Positions 58,808 through 64,000 of a DNA stretch of 64,000 bases are shown in pieces. This stretch comes from Neokomagataea anthophila (lineage in GTDB: Bacteria; Pseudomonadota; Alphaproteobacteria; Acetobacterales; Acetobacteraceae): assembly GCF_018122595.1 (NCBI RefSeq), contig NZ_JAGRQH010000002.1, forward strand, positions 186,001 to 250,000, written 5' to 3'. Positions within the stretch are counted from its first letter, which is position 1. Each line of letters begins with the position of its first letter. A program made the position numbers and the translations under genes. The notes below the pieces were generated by a model, which was not told the DNA's origin, searched no databases, and was given only the letters and a program-made list of their open reading frames with translations.

Positions 58808-58848
58808 CAAAAATGCCACCTGCGACAAAAACGTCACAGGTGGCATCA
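58808..58848 (-). terminator. Terminator after the levansucrase gene
   Basis: ATGCCACCTG and CAGGTGGCAT arms (58813-58822 and 58837-58846) with further inner CG pairs. On the minus strand the stem is followed by TTTTTGT. 27 bp past the stop. Confidence 0.88.
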
Positions 58849-58872
58849 AGAGCTCAAATGCCGTGTTATCGA

Positions 58873-60543
58873 TTACTTAGAAGCGTCTAGTGCAGCGTTC
58901 TTCCAATCCAGAATAAAACGATTAGGCGTAATATCACCATACGCGCCCAAACCATTATTCCCATACGCCGCATTCAGCTCTGACCACACACCATGCAACT
59001 CAAGCTGCACCGTCGGCGCCAGATCACCACCGCGTTTATCACCAATAGCGTCAATAAAGGAGGTAACCAAACCATTGGGCATGTAATAATGTGAGTAAGA
59101 TTGAAATGTGTTTGGATTTTGCTGCGGGTTTAATAGGAAATCAGCTCCAGCTGCCGTATTCAAGTCTGTCGGATTCCCCAGCAACAAGCCACTCCCTGCA
59201 TTTAATGGTATAAAATCACTGCGAATACCCTGACCAACAAAGGCATATTCACCATCTGGCCCATCAATACCAGATGAAAATGTCGTTCTATGACTAATGG
59301 TCATTAAATAATAAATACCATCTTGAATGGACATTTGTGGACGTTCAAGCTGATCATTCACACAATTTGCCGAAACAAGTGGTGGTAAAAATTTCCATTC
59401 CGAAAGATCAGCTTTAGTTGCAACCGCCAAGCCAATATTAGCACGCTGGAAAATAGAACCTGAACCATTCACATCCGAAACAGTCTCGGCATATTTATCA
59501 CCATCACGATACCCTAAATCAGCAGCATCACAGGGGGTTTCCCCACGCACCCCAGAGGAATTTCCTGCAAACACCATAAACGTCTGACCCGGATGTGCTG
59601 GATCTGTAAAAGTGTATGGGTCACGAAATGAAAAATACTGATTTTGTTCACCCGTTTGATAATAAACCCCATCAGGCTGGAGTAGTGGAATATGCTTATC
59701 AAAGCCCGTAAACCACACATGAGTACTATCTGAGTGGATTTGGCCATCAGCCTTTGTGATAATTGCTTTTGGTGGCGTAACATTTGCTCCCTTAGGGATA
59801 GGCGTATTATAAAGCCCATTAGAAAGATTAAAGGCCATGTCTGTATAAAACGCCGTAATCTGGTTACTATTAGCCTTAAACATACGCATTGACCCTGACC
59901 ACTGCGCATTATTTGTAAAATTCTGCCCTGCGTATACCGCTGCGCTCGCCCCCTCCGGGAACACTAAACCACCATAAATCCAACCACCATTTTGAGGGCG
60001 CTGACTCGCCGGAATACCCGACCGACGATAAAAATAACCTATTCTAGCGTGAGAATGACGCTCATCAAAACTTAACCCCGTATTTCTCGGGAATGTTAGA
60101 CAAAAAATCACATCCCAGCCATTATAACTATACTGATTTCCAGATGCATCAGTCAGCGGCCACGTATCCCAAATCCAAACTTGATCATTCGTAACTGGGA
60201 AATCAGACGAAATCGCCGGCATCGTCAAAGACGCCGGCATCGAATTCTGCCCATCCGCTACATTGGGGTTAGACATGGCTTTAATTTGCCGCGCATCTGC
60301 GCGGGTCCATCGCGCCGTATAATTCTCATTCACATCATGGGCAACACCCGTGTGAACTGTAGGCTGAGGAAAACCATTTTCCAAAGGAATATGTGCGGGC
60401 ATCACTTTACCTGGCATGACACCAGGAATCTGCGGCGGGTTCGTATCAACAAGAACCCCACCACTTGCAGCATGCCCCACTCCCACCAGAGAAGCCATAA
60501 CACTTGCAACTGCAACAAAACGAATATTCTTACGCCAGTCCAT
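58873..60543 (-). CDS. Exported levansucrase (GH68), LsdA-like
   Basis: 556 residues from the ATG at 60543 (MDWRKNIRFVAVASVMASLV), with GGAG 9 nt upstream; a GTG inside that ribosome site was rejected. A Sec signal peptide is cleaved near GHA-AS (residue 26). The enzyme splits sucrose and transfers fructose to levan or oligosaccharides outside the cell. The GH68 triad is visible: nucleophile D126 in IWDTW, stabiliser D308 in FRDPY, acid/base E400 in QLERPQ. Two cysteines at about 338 and 394 match the positions of the known LsdA disulfide. Lower GC than the core genes. 38 bp after the Hint gene; terminator behind. Confidence 0.95.
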   Translation of the reverse strand: MDWRKNIRFVAVASVMASLVGVGHAASGGVLVDTNPPQIPGVMPGKVMPAHIPLENGFPQPTVHTGVAHDVNENYTARWTRADARQIKAMSNPNVADGQNSMPASLTMPAISSDFPVTNDQVWIWDTWPLTDASGNQYSYNGWDVIFCLTFPRNTGLSFDERHSHARIGYFYRRSGIPASQRPQNGGWIYGGLVFPEGASAAVYAGQNFTNNAQWSGSMRMFKANSNQITAFYTDMAFNLSNGLYNTPIPKGANVTPPKAIITKADGQIHSDSTHVWFTGFDKHIPLLQPDGVYYQTGEQNQYFSFRDPYTFTDPAHPGQTFMVFAGNSSGVRGETPCDAADLGYRDGDKYAETVSDVNGSGSIFQRANIGLAVATKADLSEWKFLPPLVSANCVNDQLERPQMSIQDGIYYLMTISHRTTFSSGIDGPDGEYAFVGQGIRSDFIPLNAGSGLLLGNPTDLNTAAGADFLLNPQQNPNTFQSYSHYYMPNGLVTSFIDAIGDKRGGDLAPTVQLELHGVWSELNAAYGNNGLGAYGDITPNRFILDWKNAALDASK

Positions 60544-60558
60544 AATAGATAACTCCAC

Positions 60559-60571
60559 TTTATATAGTTTA
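60559..60571. repeat. 13-bp element TTTATATAGTTTA, copy 1
   Basis: Lies in the 38-bp spacer before levansucrase, 15 bp from its ATG. An identical copy precedes the Hint gene at 62270. Composition is A/T-rich, so it may be a -10-type element or regulator site. Confidence 0.45.
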
Positions 60572-60581
60572 TACTACTTGA

Positions 60582-62165
60582 CTACGCGGCATTCGCCTGC
60601 TCAAGGGCTGCCATTTCCTGCAATGTAGTTGCATCCACACTCAAAACATATGAATGTTTTGACATATCCGCCCCAACATCTAGATAAGCTCGACCGTTGG
60701 TCCAACTCAGCAAGTGTCCATCTTCAAGCCATCCATCACCACATAATTCAGACGGCCCCAACAGTTTTCGTTGAGCCACATGATCCCCGAATACATGAAT
60801 AGACTTAACCAATGCACCCAAAGTGCGACGATCATCAACATACGGCCCAATAACATCACAAGGCCGCACAGCAGATGAACACAAATACAGCTGATGCACA
60901 TGAGCTGGCACAATAAACACTGTACGCCCCCCTACCTGACGGCATGGCACGAACCGCTCCCCCGCTTCAGTCTCCAACCATAACCCCGACAAGGCCGCAC
61001 TTGCTTCGACAGCCTCACTCTCAGCCGCAGGTAAACGCTCACAAATTTTACGAAAAATTGCCTCAACAAACCCCTGATCAGTGCCTAGTGGGGCAGCAGC
61101 ATGCTTCTCCCATGATAAATATTGAGGGCGCAAACACACAACATTATGCCCGGCCTCAGAAGAAGAAATACGAGAATGCGTATCAAGGAAACTCTCAGTT
61201 AACATATTGTTGGCAACAATAACCGAGTGATGATCCAACTCAATATGATAATGAGTATAAGAGGTAATATCGCCATCATAACGAATAGTGCTACCATTCA
61301 CCAACATACGAACTGGCACGAATTTGCCTTCAAAAAGAAAGCAATGTTCTGACGTAACCAACAAATCACGATCAGGCACCGATGGCGCTACAGCGCCACG
61401 CTGAATACGCACTGGGTGACCACTCATATCAGACGGCACACCCACCGCACAGACATGCGCCGCTTTCAACGCAACCACCTTGCGCGAGACCCACTGCCCT
61501 TCAACCTGAGCAAGAACTGTGTCCCCAACAATGATCTGCTCAATCGCCCGCGCTCCTTCCGGAGTTGCGATCATTGTTCCCGCAAGAAAACATGCCAGAA
61601 TAACGCCATCTGGACCAACCTTGGTATACGTCTCAGGACTACCATCGGCAGGCAAATTATATGGATTTCCAGCCCCAATAACCGTACGACCATCATTCGC
61701 AGTTAAAATAGTCCCTCCCAATGCAGGAAGGTATTGAGCAGTTACACTCGTGGCACCTATAAAACCACTCACAAAGTTACCCGGTATACCATTCTTAAAA
61801 ACAATAGGTATTGTTGCACTTGTATCGGCGGTCTGAGCAATTAATAGCTTACCGCCTGCATCACCAACATTAATCGTTAATGCCGCATTCGAAGCGCCAT
61901 CCACAATCGCTGGATCAATAACAAGAGTTCCACCATTCAAATTAATACTTGATATAGATATATTATTTACATTTGTATACATATTAACAATAGAGCCACC
62001 ATTTATAGTCATGGTTCCAATGTTAATATCCGTATTTACACCATCGCCCTGAGACGGGTCAAATGTTACCTCCACAGGCGTAGAAGTACCGTTTCCATCA
62101 ATAGTTAAATCCCAAACAATCCCTTGCGTTGTTTCAAAATTACCACTTGAATTTATTGTTGTCAT
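60582..62165 (-). CDS. Hint_2 (Hedgehog/intein-like) domain protein
   Basis: 527 residues, no Sec signal. Residues 1-185 are Asn/Gly/Thr/Ile-rich with repeats such as INGGSIVNMYTNVNNISISSINLNGGTLVI, suggesting a beta-solenoid surface domain. The Hint domain follows: first-block C192 in LACFLAGTMIATPEG, the TxxH motif TSEH at 271-274, and the HYHIELDHHSVIVANN block at 305-320. The C-terminal 180 residues are globular. Hint domains of this type are common in acetic acid bacteria and resemble self-cleaving modules, but cleavage here is untested. Directly upstream of levansucrase on the same strand. Confidence 0.85.
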   Translation of the reverse strand: MTTINSSGNFETTQGIVWDLTIDGNGTSTPVEVTFDPSQGDGVNTDINIGTMTINGGSIVNMYTNVNNISISSINLNGGTLVIDPAIVDGASNAALTINVGDAGGKLLIAQTADTSATIPIVFKNGIPGNFVSGFIGATSVTAQYLPALGGTILTANDGRTVIGAGNPYNLPADGSPETYTKVGPDGVILACFLAGTMIATPEGARAIEQIIVGDTVLAQVEGQWVSRKVVALKAAHVCAVGVPSDMSGHPVRIQRGAVAPSVPDRDLLVTSEHCFLFEGKFVPVRMLVNGSTIRYDGDITSYTHYHIELDHHSVIVANNMLTESFLDTHSRISSSEAGHNVVCLRPQYLSWEKHAAAPLGTDQGFVEAIFRKICERLPAAESEAVEASAALSGLWLETEAGERFVPCRQVGGRTVFIVPAHVHQLYLCSSAVRPCDVIGPYVDDRRTLGALVKSIHVFGDHVAQRKLLGPSELCGDGWLEDGHLLSWTNGRAYLDVGADMSKHSYVLSVDATTLQEMAALEQANAA

Positions 62166-62364
62166 TTAACTCACACCATAAAATAAATATCTACGCCTTT
62201 CCGCTGTATCTTGAAACAAAAAAACACACAACTATTTTATTAACCATTTAGCAAGTTATTTTCGGAAATTTTATATAGTTTAACATCCAAAAACAAAATA
62301 AAATTACTATACAAAGTAAATATGCGCACAAAAATAAATTACTATATTTCTGCACGCAATATTA
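62166..62364. other. AT-rich spacer before the Hint gene
   Basis: About 200 bp, strikingly A/T-rich. It contains the second 13-bp TTTATATAGTTTA copy at 62270-62282, 105 bp before the Hint ATG. The Hint promoter must lie here. No gene seen. Confidence 0.6.
62270..62282. repeat. 13-bp element TTTATATAGTTTA, copy 2
   Basis: Identical to the element at 60559-60571 and in the same orientation relative to the downstream minus-strand gene. Confidence 0.45.
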
Positions 62365-63291
62365 TCATACTCTATTCAACGGTATCTTAATGTAACTAAC
62401 GCCATCATCCTCCGGTTCTGGAAAAGTACCGCCGCGCATATTAACCTGAACCGACGGCATCAAAAGCTTTGGCATCGCTAAACCCGCATCACGAGTGGTA
62501 CGCATTTTTATAAACGCCTGCTCATCTACGCCGTCTTGTACATGAATATTTGCAGAACGCTCCTCACCAACCGTTGTCTGCCAGCAATACTCATCACGTC
62601 CCGGTGCTTTATAATCATGGCATAAAAATAACCTCGTCTCCGGCGGCAAGCTCAACAACCTCTGAATGGAACGATAAAGCTGCCCAGCATCACCGCCGGG
62701 GAAATCTGCACGCGCCGTTCCAAAGTCAGGCATAAAAATCGTGTCTCCCACAAACACCGCGTCACCAATAAGGTAAGCAATATCCGCAGGCGTATGACCA
62801 GGCAGGTGCAGCGTCATTACCGCCAACTTCCCAACCGAAAATTCATTTCCATCTTCAAACAAAGCATCAAACTGCGACCCATCCCGCACAAAGCAAGAAC
62901 CCGCATTAAAAATCTTCCCAAAGACGTTCTGAACACGGATAATTTCAGCGCCGATACCTAAACGCCCACCCAACTGCTCCTGCAGCCAGGGAGCCGCAGA
63001 CAAATGATCCGCATGAACATGCGTTTCAAGCTGCCATTGTACATCTAAGCCGCTAGACGTCACATAATCGACAATTGCCTGCGCTGAAGTATATGAGGTC
63101 CGCCCCGCCGCAGCGTCATAATCCAAAACCGAATCAATGATGACAGCCTGCAATGTGACCGGACAATGCACAACATAGCTGATGGTATTTGTTGCCTCAT
63201 CAAAGAACGCTTTAATGACAGGACGAGCAGCCCCGGGTGCACGCGCCTGCTCAAGGTGCATGACAGCTGCTTGCATTACTCTATCACTCAT
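62365..63291 (-). CDS. blh: Blh/ETHE1-type metallo-beta-lactamase-fold persulfide dioxygenase
   Basis: 308 residues. The metal motif THVHADHLSAA (HxHxDH) is near residue 90, followed by LPGHTPADIAYL, GDTIFMPDFGTARADFPGGD and LCHDY, the ETHE1/Blh pattern of mono-iron persulfide dioxygenases that detoxify sulfide-derived persulfides. Blh forms with a fused rhodanese exist; here there is only the dioxygenase domain, and after it a C-terminal stretch of about 60 residues ending GVSYIKIPLN, typical of this group. Divergent from a LacI-family gene. A TATAAT at 63378-63383 (minus strand) may be its -10. Confidence 0.85.
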   Translation of the reverse strand: MSDRVMQAAVMHLEQARAPGAARPVIKAFFDEATNTISYVVHCPVTLQAVIIDSVLDYDAAAGRTSYTSAQAIVDYVTSSGLDVQWQLETHVHADHLSAAPWLQEQLGGRLGIGAEIIRVQNVFGKIFNAGSCFVRDGSQFDALFEDGNEFSVGKLAVMTLHLPGHTPADIAYLIGDAVFVGDTIFMPDFGTARADFPGGDAGQLYRSIQRLLSLPPETRLFLCHDYKAPGRDEYCWQTTVGEERSANIHVQDGVDEQAFIKMRTTRDAGLAMPKLLMPSVQVNMRGGTFPEPEDDGVSYIKIPLNRV

Positions 63292-63454
63292 TGCTTCCGC
63301 CTTCCCTCAACGCCATACAGCTTAATCACATGGCGCCTCATACATTTGCGCCCTCTCAAAAACATATCACTTACAGTATTATAAACCCAAATAAGACCAA
63401 CATACCGAAAGATGCCGAATTACGACTCTTTCCGATTATGTTAAGAGACAAAAC

Positions 63455-64000
63455 ATGAAACCACCCGGCTCACTTCCCTCCCCCCGCCCCCACATCACGC
63501 AAGGCCGTATTCATTCCCGGCGCAAAGTTACGCTCAAAGACGTCGCTGCACGATTAAATGTCTCTCACACAACAGTATCGAACGCCTATATTCGTCCCAA
63601 TCAACTCTCTTCCACACTGAGAGAACGCATATTCGCCGTTGCCCAAGAGCTTGGATATACCGGCCCAGATCCCGCCGCCAAACAACTCGCAACCGGCCGC
63701 GCAGGGGCAATCGGCTTTCTTTTTAGCGAAGAACTACCTTACGCCTTTACCGACCCCGCGATTGTGTCTGTTCTACAGGGCGTCGCAGAAAGTTGTACGC
63801 GCCGCAATTCAGATCTCGCACTCATCTCAGCCGGCGATAATTTACGTGACAATGAAGCACCTGTATCACTCGGCCACGCTGCCGTAGATGGATATATTTT
63901 ATACTCCATGGCTCCAGATAACCGCTGCGCCATTATGGCCCAACAACGCAACGTACCCCTTATCGTTATCGATCAACCACGCCTCGACAATATTTCCTTT
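63455..64000 (+). CDS. LacI-family transcriptional regulator (3' end outside window)
   Basis: 182 residues visible from the ATG at 63455 (MKPPGSLPSPRPHITQGRIH), open to the last base. After a 23-residue basic lead comes the LacI helix-turn-helix RKVTLKDVAARLNVSHTTVSNAY and the hinge segment GYTGPDPAAKQLATGRAGAIGF. The start of the periplasmic-binding-like effector domain follows, with LFSEELPYAFTDPAIVSVLQGVAE and ALISAG, then ...VDGYILYSM. About half of a usual 340-residue LacI protein is visible. The effector is unknown; it is the nearest regulator to the levansucrase region. Confidence 0.88.
   Translation, partial: MKPPGSLPSPRPHITQGRIHSRRKVTLKDVAARLNVSHTTVSNAYIRPNQLSSTLRERIFAVAQELGYTGPDPAAKQLATGRAGAIGFLFSEELPYAFTDPAIVSVLQGVAESCTRRNSDLALISAGDNLRDNEAPVSLGHAAVDGYILYSMAPDNRCAIMAQQRNVPLIVIDQPRLDNISF

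Overview
The window is a chromosomal segment of an alphaproteobacterium. It most likely comes from an acetic acid bacterium (Acetobacteraceae). The evidence is a 28-kb ribosomal/RNA polymerase super-cluster of alphaproteobacterial type, an FzlA-like division protein, a GH68 levansucrase very like the Gluconacetobacter LsdA type, a Hint_2-domain protein of the kind common in acetic acid bacteria, and a polyol-type MFS transporter. The genus cannot be settled from the sequence alone; the Gluconobacter/Asaia/Kozakia/Neokomagataea group fits.

Layout. (1) 1-6.8 kb, plus strand: a tandem MdtB/MdtC-like pair of RND pumps (the first is cut by the window edge) and a NodT-type outer-membrane factor, closed by a strong terminator. 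(2) 6.9-8.7 kb, minus strand: two tiny membrane proteins (DUF1328 and DUF883-like) and an RbtT/DalT/CsbX-like MFS transporter. (3) 9.0-37.1 kb, all minus strand. Read in transcription order it runs rplK-rplA, rplJ-rplL, rpoB-rpoC, rpsL-rpsG, tuf, the S10 and spc operons with secY-adk, then rpsM-rpsK-rpoA-rplQ. fusA is absent between rpsG and tuf, and secE-nusG are absent upstream of rplK. Internal promoters and hairpins divide the cluster into transcription units. (4) 37.2-45.6 kb, minus strand: a coupled regulator-kinase-RND-adaptor-outer-membrane-factor cluster, transcribed toward rplK. (5) 45.6-51.6 kb: rmuC, a small lipoprotein, an HI0933-type flavoprotein and an fzlA-like gene on the minus strand, divergent from minC-minD-minE and a YidB-family gene on the plus strand. 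(6) 51.9-58.7 kb: two TonB-dependent receptors flank tRNA-His(GTG) and a SulP anion permease. (7) 58.8-64 kb: a visibly more AT-rich block with an exported levansucrase, a Hint-domain protein directly upstream of it, a Blh/ETHE1-type persulfide dioxygenase, and the start of a LacI-family regulator cut by the window end.

How the parts relate. The core cluster supplies ribosome and RNA polymerase parts, with leader hairpins probably setting stoichiometry. The two RND systems, the TonB receptors and the SulP permease form an envelope transport layer. fzlA plus minCDE is a cell-division neighbourhood. The levansucrase/Hint pair is the most unusual unit: an extracellular sucrose-polymerising enzyme 38 bp downstream of a protein with a self-processing fold, with a shared 13-bp element upstream of each gene.
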